From Panax quinquefolius (taxonomy: Eukaryota > Streptophyta > Magnoliopsida > Apiales > Araliaceae), in contig CM035152.1 of assembly GCA_020205615.1 (NCBI GenBank), positions 148,418,166-148,482,165 on the forward strand: DNA of 64,000 nt. Direction: 5' to 3'. The position numbers were made by a program, and so were the translations under genes. Positions 1-11,764 of this stretch are shown piece after piece (the first letter of the stretch is position 1; each line of letters begins with the position of its first letter). A model generated the notes under the pieces. The model did no database searches. It saw nothing but the letters and a program-made list of their open reading frames with translations, and was not told where the DNA came from.

Positions 1-495
1 AATATAAAATATTGTGCAGATGATACTGTGACAATAATTGAATCAATAATACGAGATGTTATGCATCAACTACTGTTGCAATAATTGAATAAAACTGAGT
101 GACTTCTCACGTAAGCATCGATAATCAAAGATATCTTTGTACAATCAGGTAATCTTCATTAGTAACCACACGTATTCTTTGTACTTTTATCTTTGGGTAT
201 TTTAACGATTAACGGTAAAAGTTTTGCCGTTATTTTATAAAAAATTATTTCGCCGCTTTCGATATCAAGCGGTAATTTAGATTTATGGGGTCCACTAATG
301 ATTGTCTTTGTCACGACTATTTCCTGATAAAACGAATATTCCCCGACCAAACGAATATTTTATGATAACTTGTTCACTTTGGAAAATTTATAAATATTAC
401 CCACAATTATAACATTATATCAAATTCACACATTATTATTCAAAATAACATTTAGAGAAAATTAAATCACTATTCATAAAAGTTGGGGTCTTATA
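1..495 (-). mobile_element. LTR E: 5' part of a minus-strand gypsy LTR, cut by window edge
   Basis: Read on the minus strand this begins at 495 with TATAAGACCCCAACTT, a one-base variant of the TGTAAGACCCC start shared by every LTR of this family here. It continues with the family's GAATATTC-rich and CAATAATTG-rich stretches. It closely resembles LTR D at 16260-16500, so both look like the same subfamily. Its 3' end lies outside the window, so it cannot be said whether it is a solo LTR or part of a full element. It interrupts LTR B, whose sequence resumes at 496. No protein coding is seen. Confidence 0.75.
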
Positions 496-664
496 AAATA
501 CATATCCATCTTTGCACTACGGGCCGAATATATCAATCAACAATTCATCTTTGCACTACGGACCAAAGATATTCATCAATCAACAGTTCATCTTTGCACT
601 ACGGATCAAAGATAACTTTCAACATAATTTAAGTTTGAGAATTATGACAATGACATAAAGAATG
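496..664 (-). mobile_element. LTR B, displaced segment (minus strand)
   Basis: Read on the minus strand this continues LTR B from position 13777 across the insertion of solo LTR C. It contains three copies of the family motif ATCTTTGGnCCGTAGTGCAAAGAT, as also seen at 19170-19330 and 27290-27430. The 5 bases GAATG at 660-664 are repeated at 13777-13781 and are the target duplication of solo LTR C. At 495 the segment is interrupted again by LTR E. Confidence 0.75.
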
Positions 665-1145
665 TGTAAGACCCCAACTTATTATAAATAAAATTAAATT
701 TTCTCTATTCATTATCTTGAAATAATGAGTTAATTTGATATAATTCTTTGGTTATGGGTGAAATGTGCAAATTTTATAAAATAAGCAAGTGGTTATAAAA
801 TATTCATTTTTATCGAGGAATATTTATTTGGTCGTGGAATATTCTTGCTGTCAGGGAATATTCGTACGACGGCTCAATCATTTGTGGGCCCATAACAGTA
901 TAACTGTCGTCTGAAGAAAATAAAAAGTTTGAGTTTTTATAAATAACGGCGTAATTGTTACCGTTAACACTATTGGATTACCTGGTGGTTAAAATAAAGT
1001 AATACGCTGTACGCATAAAGAAGAATACCTGATTGCATAAAGATTTTTGAATTATTGATTCTTACGTAAAAAGAACTACTCAATAATTGTTACGGTAATT
1101 CTTTCGCTCAATATTTTATTTTATTGATTCAATAATTCACGCATT
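665..1145 (+). mobile_element. Solo LTR C, left part
   Basis: Starts TGTAAGACCCCAACTT at 665, directly after the duplicated target GAATG (660-664). The sequence matches the first ~480 bases of the element 2 LTR family. It stops at 1145, where element 1 is inserted, and resumes at 11765. With the second part it gives a solo LTR of about 2.5 kb without any internal coding region of its own, the usual product of recombination between the two LTRs of one element. Confidence 0.8.
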
Positions 1146-2298
1146 TGTAAGACCCCAACTTTTATGAATAAAGAATATTTTCTCGAAATATATTTTTGAA
1201 TATTATGTGTGAATTTGATATAATGTTATAGTTGTGGATAATATTTACAAATTTTGCAAAGTAAAGAAGTGGTTATATAATATTCGATTGGTTGGGGAAT
1301 ATTCATTTTAACGAGAATATTATAGACGGCAACACAATCATTAGTGGACCCCACAACGGAAGTATTATCGTAGTTAGAAAATGACGTAATTATCTTTTAT
1401 AAAAATAACAATGAAATTTTTACCGTTAAAACATTGAACTACCCGGTAGTAAAAGTACAAGAATACTGGCGTGGTGTTGTATAGTAACACCTGCGGTATT
1501 GGTTATTGATGCTTATGTGAGAAGTCACTCAATTATTGCTACAGTAATTGTTGCATCATCTTTCATATTATTGATTCAATTATTGTCACAGTATCATCTG
1601 TATTTTATATTATTAAATCAATAATTGAGACGACAAAGTTATTCATATTATTAAATTGCAATATTTACAATGTCTAGAAGTTCTGTCAAGGAGAGGTTTG
1701 GTAATCTAATTGTTCGTCAATAAGGAGAAATCCTTATCAGAAATCCCCCTCTTTCCTGGGAACGACCTGGTTGTTAAATATTGTGAGTTATAATATTAAT
1801 GATGAATAAGTTCGTGTTGATTAAAGATGAAATTGATAGTTCCATTGTGTTAGAATTATTAGTGTTAGTGGAAATCGACATTTATTTCGGTATTAATTAA
1901 TGTCTGGAAGTTATACTGACCAGTCAGGTAATTAATCGGATAAATAAGCAATTAATTGCTATTAATTCACATGATTATAACTATTTGTTCACATATGTGT
2001 ACTATTGATTCACATTCTTGTTACTATTAGGGGAGTTGGTGCAAAATTGATAATACTTGCATGACTAAGTTTAAAATAGAGGTATAGATGGAGGTACTAT
2101 ACTGTAATTCGTATTTTTACATGTCTAGAACTATTAATTCACATGATTTACTATTGATTCACATGATTTACTATTAGGGGAGGTAGTGCAAGTTTGATAA
2201 TACTTGCATGACTAAATTAAAAATAAAGGAAAAGATGAAGGTATTATATTGTAATATTCTGAGCCCCAAAACGTGCAATTATCGAAACTATATTTTCC

Positions 2299-2308
2299 TA
2301 TAAATAGA
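2299..2308 (+). promoter_or_regulatory. Putative LTR TATA box (element 1, 5' LTR)
   Basis: CTATAAATAG lies in a position conserved among all LTRs of the family (also near 10019, 12489, 18450 and 26642, and on the minus strand near 14332). About 40 bases further on is the CACCAATTCACTC stretch, a plausible transcription start region. The role as the LTR promoter is inferred from position and conservation. Confidence 0.5.
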
Positions 2309-2482
2309 AGCTCATTTCTTCATTATTCTTCACCAATTCACTCAAGCTATAGAGCAATTATTATAGAGAGAAATTATAGAGAGAAAGAAGAAGAGAAGTC
2401 TGCTACCTCACTACTCCAGTATCCAATTTCTTTCTAAGGTAAGGGGTATTATTTCTTTCGTATTCATGAAGAGAGCTATTGT

Positions 2483-2985
2483 TATTCCATTCCTTATTAT
2501 TATATTGGAATAACTTTTGTACATCAAGCACCGCATACATGGTGAAATTCTTCTATTATTCCATTCTTTATTATTCTATGGAATATCGTATGCATGCATG
2601 TATTACGCATGACACAGTTCCATTAGTTATTATTATTATTGGAATAACTCCATGCATGCGATTCATCGTATGCACGATGAAGTCTCTTTGTTATTCCATT
2701 CTTTATTATTCTATTGGAATATCCTATCGTGCGTATTATGCAGCATGACTCGATTCCATTATTTATTATCCCGTTGGAATAACTCAGATATATGCGATTC
2801 TATCGCATGCATGGTGAATTCTTCATTATTCCATTCTTTATTATTACATTGGAATATCACATGCATGCGGATTACGCATTTGACCTGGTTCCATTCTTTA
2901 TTATTCGTTGGAATAACTCGCATACATGTGGATTATCACATGCATGGTGAATGATCCTTCGTATTCATTCCTTATTAAATTGTGG
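2483..2985 (+). repeat. Tandem array inside LTR (5' copy)
   Basis: Roughly 75-85-bp units, each with a TATTCCATTCTTTATTATT stretch followed by TTGGAATAAC or TTGGAATATC, then a CATGCATG-rich piece ending in GGTGAA. TATTCCA and TGGAATA inside a unit are inverted and could pair as short hairpins. The same array lies at 10190-10640 in the 3' LTR with fewer or different units. Confidence 0.7.
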
Positions 2986-4120
2986 AAATGATGCATCTAC
3001 GTGGATTCTGCATATGGCGAAAATCCATTTGCGAGTTTCATATATTCTATTATACTCATTTAGTTAAAGTTTTGGCTTATACTCCATGAAATTAGTGGAA
3101 TATCATTGATATTTTCTCTTTATCCAAAGATCTTTTCATGGAAATATTCTTACGAGCATTCTTGAATTTTACTCACAAAGAAGTATCATGTTGACAATTT
3201 GGACATTATTGATTTACGGATAAATTAGATTATAAATCTTTAAAAATTTATTCTTGAACTTGTTTTATTGAATTCTATATCATTGTCATCATCCTCATGT
3301 TTATATTACGTTAAAAGTCAAATACATGGCACATAGTGCATAGATAGACTTGGTAAGATTATGATGAGGATTATTCGGTATAATCATGACCGTAATGTTA
3401 CAAACGATGTTGTAAAAGTCCTCATTAGCCCAGTAGTGCATTGATGGGACGATTGTTGGCATGATCATGACCCTTAATGAATACACGAATATCCTTGGCA
3501 GCGTAGTAGTCATGGATAATTTATGGTCGTGATACTAAAGAATATCCTTGGCCGTAGTGCGGGGGTGATTCGATGATGTGGATTATTTATTGTTGAGTCT
3601 CGTGATAAAAGTGATGAAAAACCTTTTAAATCATAGAAGATAGTAGATTTTATTCTCTACTTGACTCTCTAATGGATTTCTATTCCGCCGCAGATTAAAC
3701 TTGATGTTTGTTATATTGTATCGGTTTAACATTTGTTGTTGAAGCTAACGATAATTTATTACGCATTATCTTAGTCATAATATTATTTCTTTGGGCTAGT
3801 TGAGCTCACCCTTTTGCTTTCATTGTTCTCTTGTGAAATGAGAATATAATTTGGGACTAGTCGGGAGCGGAGTGACGGTCCAGAGGATGATAGCATTAGT
3901 AGTCCTCACTATTCTATTAAATAGTGTGATAATAAAATTAATGAGGACTCCATTGAGTGTGAATATTGTCTAGATGACAATATTTGTATTAAAACTCACA
4001 GCACATGTTTTGTCGTATTTTACACGACAGTTGTATAATTAAGTTTTTATTTGAATTTTGTACCATGTATTTGGCAACTCAAGATGGGTGATGTATACCT
4101 ATTTTGGGGAAGGCGTCTGA

Positions 4121-4136
4121 GTTAGTATTAAAGCTT
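4121..4136 (+). promoter_or_regulatory. Primer binding site of element 1 (decayed)
   Basis: GTTAGTATTAAAGCTT directly follows the 5' LTR and aligns with GTTGGTATCAAAGCTT after the element 2 LTR. It resembles the complement of the initiator methionine tRNA 3' end (TGGTATCAGAGC), the usual primer of plant gypsy elements. Two substitutions relative to element 2 suggest decay. Confidence 0.6.
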
Positions 4137-4332
4137 AGGATATGATCCCTGGTGAGATGTGAGACAAGAACTAGGAGGGAGAGACGGAAATTCATTCGCT
4201 AGTATGACCTACCTAAGTTTATTTGGTATTTAATTGGTCGGTCAGAGTATAGGGATAATATGTGATATGTTAATTAACCCTTGTTTTGTGGCAATAATTA
4301 AAAATGATATCCAGAGAATGTTAAAAATAGCA

Positions 4333-5410
4333 ATGGAACACAGGAGACCGTTGAGTCTCCACGGATCAATAATCGAGGATAATGTGCATCGAAGGCGACA
4401 TAATCCTCATGCAAACTACAACAACGACCAAATGATGAACGATGGAATGTTCGGAGAGGCTTTATGAAATTCATGCAACATCAAAGAGAGCGGCTCCCGT
4501 CCAAAATCTTTGGTGGAAACACTTGGCGCAACTTGGGCGATCACGCTAAGCAGTTCAAGGAGCTGGGACCACCGAAGAGTTTTGAGAGCCAAAACCATTT
4601 AAGGCGGAGACGTGGATAAAGCAGATCAACAAGATATTTGATGTATTGGGATGCTCCGAGGAGCAAAAGGTTCCCTTTGCCACCTTCATGTTGCGGGCAG
4701 AGGCAGATTACTGCTGGGAATCTGTAAAGCGTACTCAACCTGCCGAACTGAAGATGTCTTGGTAGAAGTTCCAAGAACTGTTCAACGACAAGTACTTCCC
4801 CGAAAGTATTCATCACATGAAAGAGGTAGAGTTCATTAAACTGGAGCAAAACAACATGACCGTGTCGCAGTACGAAGTTAAGTTTGCCGAGTTGTCCTGG
4901 TTTGCATCCCATTTGGTTGATAATGAGGAGAGAATAACGCGAATGTTTCTAAGAGATTTGAAACCCAAGATACGTCAATATCTTATCTCTCATAAACTGT
5001 GTTTGTATTCAGATGTTGTTAATAGGGCTCAGTTATTGGAGCACGATAATGAGTCAACCCAACCAAAAGAGAGCAGTCGGCAAAATGATAATACCAGTGA
5101 TAACAGTCATCGAAGCAGTGACAATAAGCGTGGAGGGAATCAACATGCCAGAAATGGAAACCACTTCGGTGGTAATCATGGCACAAACAATAATAATGGA
5201 CATTTCAAGAAGAGGAGATTCAAAAATGATAGAAAGACGTCAGCATCAGCACTCGTTGTTAAGGAAGGAGAACGACCACCTATCATATGCTTCAAATGTG
5301 GAAGGGAGGGACATATCTGTCCAAACTGTACGCAGCAGTCCAAAACCTGTTACAATTGTGGAAGAGAAGGACACCTAGCTCGATTTTGTTGTTCAGGGAA
5401 GGCAAGTTCA
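4333..5410 (+). pseudogene. Element 1 gag (broken)
   Basis: Capsid/nucleocapsid region of the retrotransposon, which would package the element RNA in cytoplasmic particles. After a short N-terminal reading frame (4333-4467) the frame shifts. A retrotransposon gag domain follows (FMLRAEADYCWESVKRTQ near 4680, then [20 protein letters not shown] near 4790-4850), broken by a TAG after KMSW near 4765. From 4817 the frame stays open through two CCHC zinc knuckles, [14 protein letters not shown] (near 5290) and [14 protein letters not shown] (near 5350). The homologous stretch in element 2 is at 20095-21170. It is not a host gene: it lies between the primer binding site and the protease. Confidence 0.8.
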
Positions 5411-6082
5411 ACTGGGATGGAGGCACCAAAGGCCGTCCCAGAAAAGTCAAAGTCGTTAGTTCAAGGGAGAGCGTTTGTTATAACCTCCCAGAAAGCAAGG
5501 AACCCGAACGAGGACATCACGGGTAAGCTTATCATAAACTCTAGCGAAGTCTATACCTTATTTGATACCGGTTCTACCCATTCTTTTATTTCTCCTACTT
5601 GCGCTCAACGTTTAAATTTGACTCCGGAGAAATTGGACTTTGACTTATCTGTTAAAACTCCGTTGGGAGAAACCTTCAGTACATCCACTGTTTATAAGTC
5701 TTGTTTAGTTCAAATCGGCAACCGCATGTTACCTATTGATCTTATTTCTTTGAAAATACTTGCATTTGATGTGATTTTAGGGATTGATTGGTTAACTACT
5801 CATCATGCAAAAATTGATTATTTTCGTAAGGTTGTTTTCACTTTCATCTCAAGCCATAAAGCTATTCGTTTATTGAAAAACGGATGTCAAGCTTTCTTAG
5901 CTCATGTCACGGATTTAAACAAAAATACGTCAGTTTTGAATGATATTTCTATTGTTAATAAATTTCCTAACGTATTCCCTGAAGAACTTCCGCCTACCCC
6001 GAGGCGTGAAATTAAATTTTGTATCGACCTTGAACCCAAGACAAAACCCATTTCAAATCCCCATATCGAATGGCTCTATTGA
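5410..6082 (+). pseudogene. Element 1 aspartic protease region and start of RT (broken)
   Basis: Continues in the gag frame. The catalytic loop [12 protein letters not shown] has its Asp codon at 5564-5566, and VILGIDWL follows near 5770, as in retropepsins of plant gypsy elements. The frame ends at 6082 in a TGA because a base is missing just before the conserved [13 protein letters not shown] stretch (compare 21900-21960 in element 2). The protein would have cut the gag-pol polyprotein. Confidence 0.8.
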
Positions 6083-7475
6083 ACTTTAGGAGTTAAAGAC
6101 CCAACCGCTGAGAATTGTTAGACATCGGTTTCATTCTGGCCCCAAGACGTCTCCTTGGGGTGCTCCCTGTTCTATTTGTGAAGAAGAAAGATGGGAGTAT
6201 GCGACTTTGTATTGATTATCGGGAGTTAAACCATGTCACTATCAAAAATAAATATCCATTGCCTCGCATTGATGACCTGTTTAACTAGTTGCAAGGTGCC
6301 AAATTCTTTTTAAAGATTGATCTTCGTTCCGGATATCACCAATTGAAGATTAGAACCGATGACATTCCAAAGACGGCTTTCGAACTTCAGACGAGCATTA
6401 TGAATTCCTAGTCATGTCTTTTGGATTGACTAATGCTCCTGCTGCCTTCATAGACATGATGAACCGAGTACTCAAGGAATATTTGGATCACTTTGTGGTC
6501 GTCTTTATTGATGACATCCTCATATACTCCAAAAGTCGTGAAGACCATGAGCAACACTTGAGGCTGATACTCCAAAAGTTTTATGAAAACAAGCTATATG
6601 CCAAGTTGAAGAAATGCGAGTTCTGGCTTAAGGAAGTTGCATTCCTTGGGCACGTGGTATCAAATCATGGAATATCTGTTGACCCAGCAAAGATTGAAGT
6701 AATTCAAAGCTGGGAGCGACCAAAATCAGTAACCAAAGTACGTAGCTTTCTCGGCTTAGCTGGTTATTATCGGAGATTCATGGAAGGATTTTCTCGAATA
6801 GCTAATCCATTAATTCAGATAACTCAAAAAGATACAAAGTTCGGTTGGAGCGAAGAATGTGAGAAGAGTTTTCAAGAACTCAAGAGGAGACTTATTTCAG
6901 CACCTGTTCTGACAATACCATCTGGCTCAGAGGGATTTGTCATCTATAGTGATGCTTCAGGCAAAGGGTTAGGATGTGTTCTCATGCAACATGGGAAAGT
7001 CATAGCCTATGCCTCACGACAACTCAAATAATATGAGAGAAATTATCCTACTCATGATCTAGAGTTGACAGCAGTCGTTTTTGCGCTTAAGATTTGGAGG
7101 CATTACCTGTATGGAGAGAAGGTGGAGATCTATACGGATCATAAAAGCCTCAAATATTTCTTCACTCAAAAGGAACTCAACATGCGGCAACGACGATGGC
7201 TTGAGTTGTTGAAAGATTATGATCATACCATCCAATACCATCCTGGAAAAGTGAACGTAGTAGCTGACGCATTGAGTAGAAGATCATATGCGGGCACGAG
7301 TGCAATATTGTCAACGCAAAGGCCCATTGTGTATGACTTGGAAAGGATAGAAATAGAGTTAAAGACTCCAGGGACCCATGTGATGATGGCGAATATACGA
7401 GTGGAACCGACTTTAATCGATAAAGTAAAAGCTGCTCAAGCTACAGACCTGGAGCTGATGAGTATGAGGAAGTAA
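6083..7475 (+). pseudogene. Element 1 reverse transcriptase and RNase H (broken)
   Basis: Reverse transcriptase motifs are visible over several frames: [18 protein letters not shown] (near 6180), [10 protein letters not shown] (near 6320), [19 protein letters not shown] (6414) and the active-site FIDDILIYS with both Asp codons intact at 6510-6515. RNase H follows with [16 protein letters not shown] (near 6940), [11 protein letters not shown] and [11 protein letters not shown] (near 7130). Inactivating changes include TAG at 6286-6288 (CAG in element 2), a frameshift near 6390 and TAA at 7029-7031. Confidence 0.85.
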
Positions 7476-8535
7476 GTGCAAGAAGGTGCTATTCCAGAAG
7501 CAAGAATCGATGAAGAAGGAATACTTTGAGTCAACTCCAGACTTTGTGTTCCCAATGATTCTGACTTGAAGTATAAAATCATGATGGAGGCGCACAACAC
7601 ACTGTTTGCAATCCATCCTGGGAGTACCAAAATGTATCGTGATCTTCGACATACATTTTGGTGGAGCAATATGAAGAGAGAGATAGCGGACTTTATCTCA
7701 AGGTGTCTAACTTGTCAACGAGTCAAGGCAGAGCATCAAGTGCCAAAAGGTCCATTGCAACCACTTGAAATTTTAGAATGGAAGTGGGAGCACATTACAA
7801 TGGATTTCGTTACTAGTCTTCCCAAGGTTTCTCAAGGTATAGATGTGATTTGGGTTATTGTTAATAGATTGACCAAGTCTGCTCATTTCTTACCGATACG
7901 AGAAACTTATACACTTGAACATCTTGCTAGTATGTACATAAACGAGATTGTAAGATTGCATGGTATGCCAGTATCCATAGTTTCTGATCGAGACCCAAGA
8001 TTCACTTCAAGATTTTGGGTTAGTTTGCAAAAAGCTATGGGCACGGATTTACGATTTAGTTAGGCATATCATCCTCAAACGGATGGGCAGTTAGAAAGGA
8101 CTATTCAAACTTTTAAAGATTTATTAAGGCTCTGTGTCCTTGACTTCAAGGGAAGTTGGGACAAGTTTTTACCATTGGTGGAGTTTTTCTACAATAATAG
8201 TTATCAAGCAAGTATTGGCATAGCTCAATTTGAGGCGTTGTATGGAAGAAAGTGTCGTTCTCCAGTATGCTGTGATGAGGTGGGTGAAGCAACGTTGTTG
8301 GGACCGGATTTGGTACGTATGACTACGGAAAAGATTCAAACGATCCGACAATGTATAAAAACCTCACAAGATCGACAAAAGAGTTATGCTGATCTTCATC
8401 GAAAGGACATGGAATTCGATATTGGAGATCATGTGTTATTACGTGTTGCTCCATAGAAAGGAGTTACGAGATTTGGAAAGAGAGGAAAGCTCAATCCTCG
8501 ATTCATTGGCCCATTTTTAATCCTCGAACGAGTAG
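7476..8535 (+). pseudogene. Element 1 integrase (broken)
   Basis: Integrase inserts the cDNA into the chromosome. The HHCC zinc module (HNTLFAIHPGSTKMYRDLRH to CLTCQRVK, 7590-7730) and the catalytic core (ITMDFVTSLP near 7800, VSDRDPRFTSRFW near 7980) are recognisable, and the last catalytic part reads AYHPQTDGQLERT near 8070. Stops: TAA at 7483-7485, TGA at 7527-7529 (CGA in element 2), TAG near 8060 and TAG at 8454-8456 (TGG in element 2). The core is collinear with 23311-24480 of element 2 but lacks that element's duplication. Confidence 0.85.
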
Positions 8536-8879
8536 GAACTGTGGCCTATAGACTCGCTTTACCGCCAAGTATGTCTCGTGTTCATAATGTTTTTCACATA
8601 TCTATGTTACGTAAATATGTGAAAGACCCGAACCACATTATTGAGTTAGAACCGGACGAAATAGCAGAAGATTTAATGTATGAAGAGGTTCCTGTTAAAA
8701 TCTTGGATAAGAAGGATCATATTCTACTCTCCAAGGTTATACCTCAACTCAAAGTTTTATGGAGAAACCACGGTGTGGAGGAAATGACCTGGGAGTTAGA
8801 ATCTGAGATGAAGTCAAGATATCCTCACCTCTTCGATATACCAGGTACGTACCCTAATTTTGATGACAAAATTTTATAA
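8536..8879 (+). pseudogene. Element 1 integrase C-terminal / chromodomain-like tail
   Basis: Open to the natural stop at 8877-8879. It includes [20 protein letters not shown] (near 8550-8610) and a tail with [20 protein letters not shown] (near 8750-8815). In plant chromoviruses this tail is thought to steer integration to heterochromatin. The assignment as a chromodomain derivative rests on its position and the VLWRN...TWE pattern only. Confidence 0.65.
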
Positions 8880-8890
8880 GAAGGGGAGGT
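8878..8890 (+). promoter_or_regulatory. Polypurine tract of element 1
   Basis: AAGAAGGGGAGGT immediately precedes the 3' LTR and would prime plus-strand DNA synthesis. Element 2 has the equivalent AGGAGGAGAGGT before 25276. Confidence 0.75.
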
Positions 8891-11764
8891 TGTAAGACCC
8901 CAACTTTTATGAATAAAGAATATTTTCTCGAAATATATTTTTGAATATTATTGTGTGGATTTGATATAATGTTATAGTTGTGGATAATATTTACAAATTG
9001 TGAAAAGTAAGCAAGTGGTTATATAATATTCGATTGGTCCAGGAATATTCGTTTTAACAGGGAATATTCGTACGATGGCACAATCATTGGTGGACCCCAC
9101 AACAGAAGTATTGTCGTAGTTAGAAAACGCATGTAATTATCTTTTATAAAAATAATTGTGAAAGTTTTACCGTTAAAACTGTTGAACTACCGGAAGTAAA
9201 AGCTGAAGAATACGCTCGTTGGTAAGATAGTAGCACAAGTATTGGTTATTGATGCTTACGTGAGAAGTCACTCAATTATTGTTACAGTAATTGCTACATC
9301 ATATCTCTCATATTATTGATTCAATTATTATCACAAGATTATCATCGCATTTTATGTTATTAAATCAATAATTGAGAGGACAAAGTTATTCATATTATTA
9401 AATTGCAATATTTACAATGTCAGAAGTTCACATCGAGGAGAGGTTTGGTCATCTAATCATGGCGTCAATAAGGAGAAATCCTTATCGAAAAGCCCCCCTT
9501 TCACAGAAGCGCGACCGGTTGTTAAATATTGTGAGTTATAATATTAATGATGAATAAGTTCGTGTTGATTAAAGATGAAATTGATAGTTCCATTGTGTTG
9601 GAATTTTTAGAGTTAGTGAAAATTGACATTTATTTCGGTATTAATTGATGTCTGGAAGTTATACTGACCAATCAGGTAATTAATCGGATAAATGAGTAAT
9701 TAATTGCTATTAATTCATGTAACTATTTGTTCACATGTGTGTACTATTGATTCACATTCTTGTTACTATTAGGGGAGTTGGTGCAAGATTGATAATACTT
9801 GTATGACTAAGTTTAAAATAGAGGTATAGATGGAGGTACTATACTGTAATTCATATTTTCACATGTCTAGAACTATTGTTTCACATGATTTACTATTAGG
9901 GGAGGTAGTGCAAGTTTGATAATACTTGCAGGACTAAATTAAAAATAAAGGAAAAGAATAATGTATTATACTGTAATATTCTGAGCCCCAAAACGTACAA
10001 TTATCGAAATTATATTTTTCTATAAATAGAAGCTCATTTCTTCATTATTCTTCACCAATTCACTCAAGCTATAGAGCAATTATTATAGAGAGAAATTATA
10101 GAGAGAAATTTGCTACCTCACTACTCCAGTATCTAGTTTCTTTCTAAGGTAAGGGGTATTATTTCTTTCGTATTCATGAAGAGAGCTATTCTTATTCCAT
10201 TCCTTATTATTATGTTGGAATAACCTGTCTATGCGAAGTACAGCATACATGGTGAAATTCTTCTATTATTCCATTTTTTATTATTATGTTGGAATAACCT
10301 GTCTATGCGAAGTACCGCATACATGGTGAAATTCTTCTGTTATTCTATTCTATTCTTTATTATTCTATTGGAATATCCTATCTGTGCGTATTACGTATGA
10401 CCTGGTTCCATTATTTATTATTCTATTGGAATAACCTGTCTGTGCGGTCTATCGCATGCCTGGTGAAGTCTTCTGTTATTCCATTCTTTATTATTCTGTT
10501 GGAATATCACATGCTCGTGTGGATTACTTATGTGACTGGTTCCATTCTTAATTATTCTGTTGGAATAACCTGTCTATATGGATTATCACATGCATGGTGA
10601 ATGATCTTTTGTATTCATTCCTTATTAAATTGTGGAAATGATCTGTCTACATGGATTACCGAATGGCGGGCAAAAATCCATTTGCAGTTTCATATATTCT
10701 ACTATACTCAGTTGGTTAAAGTTTTGGCTTCTATACTCCATGAAATTAGTGGAATATCCTTGATATTTGCGCTTCATCCAGTATCTTTTCATGGAAATAT
10801 TCTTCTGAGCATTCTTGAATTTTACTCTACAAAGAAGTATCATATTGACAATTTGGACATTATTGATTTCTGGATAAATTAGATTATAAATCTTTAAAAA
10901 TTTATTCTTGAAATTGTTTTATTGAATTCCTATATCATTGTCATCATCCTCATGTTTATATTCTGTTAAAAGTCATTTGTTGCCTGTAGTGCATAGATGG
11001 ACTTGGTATGATTATGACCAGGGATCATTCGGTATAATCATGACCGTAATGTTACAAATGATGTTGTAAAAGTCCTCATTGGCCCGTAGTGCATTGATGG
11101 ACAGTTGCTGGCATGATCATGGCCATTAATGAATACATGAATATCCTTGGCCCGTAGTGCATGGATAATTTGTGGTCGTGATACTAAAGAATATCCTTGG
11201 CCGTAGTGCAGGGGGGATTCGATTATGTGGATTATTTATTAAACTGAGTCTCAGCGATAAAAGTGATGAAAAACCTTTTAAATCATAGAAGATAGTAGAT
11301 TTTATTCTCTACTTGACTCTTCTAATGGATTTCTTATTCCGCTGCAGTTAAACTTGATGTTTGTTATATTGTATCAGTTTAACAATGTTGTAGGCCAACG
11401 ATAATTTATTCTGCATTATCTTAGTCATAATATTTCTTACTGGGCTAGTTGAGCTCACCCTTTTGCTTTCATTGTTCTCTTAAGGAAATGAGAATATAGC
11501 TGGGACTAGTCGAGGAACGGAGCTACGGTCCAGATGATAGCATTAGTAGTCATCACTATTCTGTTAAATAGTGTGATTATAAATGTAATGAGGACTCCAT
11601 TGAGTGTGGATATTGTCTAGATGACAATATTTGTATTAAAACTCACAGCATATGTTTTGTCGTATTTTACACGACAGTTGTATAATTAAGTTTTTATTTG
11701 AATTTTGTACCATGTATTTGGCGACTCAAGATGGGTGATGTATACCTATTTTGGGGGCGTCACA
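8891..11764 (+). repeat. Element 1 3' LTR
   Basis: Starts TGTAAGACCCC directly after the polypurine tract and ends GCGTCACA at 11764. Collinear with 1146-4120 but about 100 bp shorter, partly in the tandem array (10190-10640). Many scattered substitutions between the two copies indicate an old insertion. A TATA-like CTATAAATAG lies near 10019. Confidence 0.85.

Larger units (their letters stand above)
1146..4120 (+). repeat. Element 1 5' LTR
   Basis: Begins TGTAAGACCCC and ends GCGTCTGA, where the 3' copy has GCGTCACA, so the terminal CA has mutated. It is co-linear with 8891-11764 over about 2.9 kb. Inside are a TATA-like CTATAAATAG near 2300, a long tandem array (2483-2985) and a region rich in the CTTGGCCCGTAGTGC motif (3300-3560). 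Confidence 0.85.
1146..11764 (+). mobile_element. Gypsy element 1: complete but dead chromovirus-like retrotransposon
   Basis: A 10.6-kb Ty3/gypsy element with two long LTRs (1146-4120 and 8891-11764), a primer binding site, decayed gag-pol (4333-8879) and a polypurine tract (8878-8890). Domain order gag, protease, reverse transcriptase, RNase H, integrase defines Ty3/gypsy. The C-terminal module ending near [16 protein letters not shown] resembles the chromodomain-like tail of plant Tekay/Del chromoviruses; the clade is inferred. It is inserted in solo LTR C. The 5 flanking bases are GCATT on the left and ACGTT on the right. They differ by two transitions, so the target duplication is imperfect. 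Several stops and frameshifts make it non-autonomous. Confidence 0.85.

Noticed and set aside
4817..6082. 421-codon open frame as a host zinc-finger/protease gene
   Set aside because: It is gag plus protease of element 1, lying between primer binding site and reverse transcriptase with LTRs on both sides.
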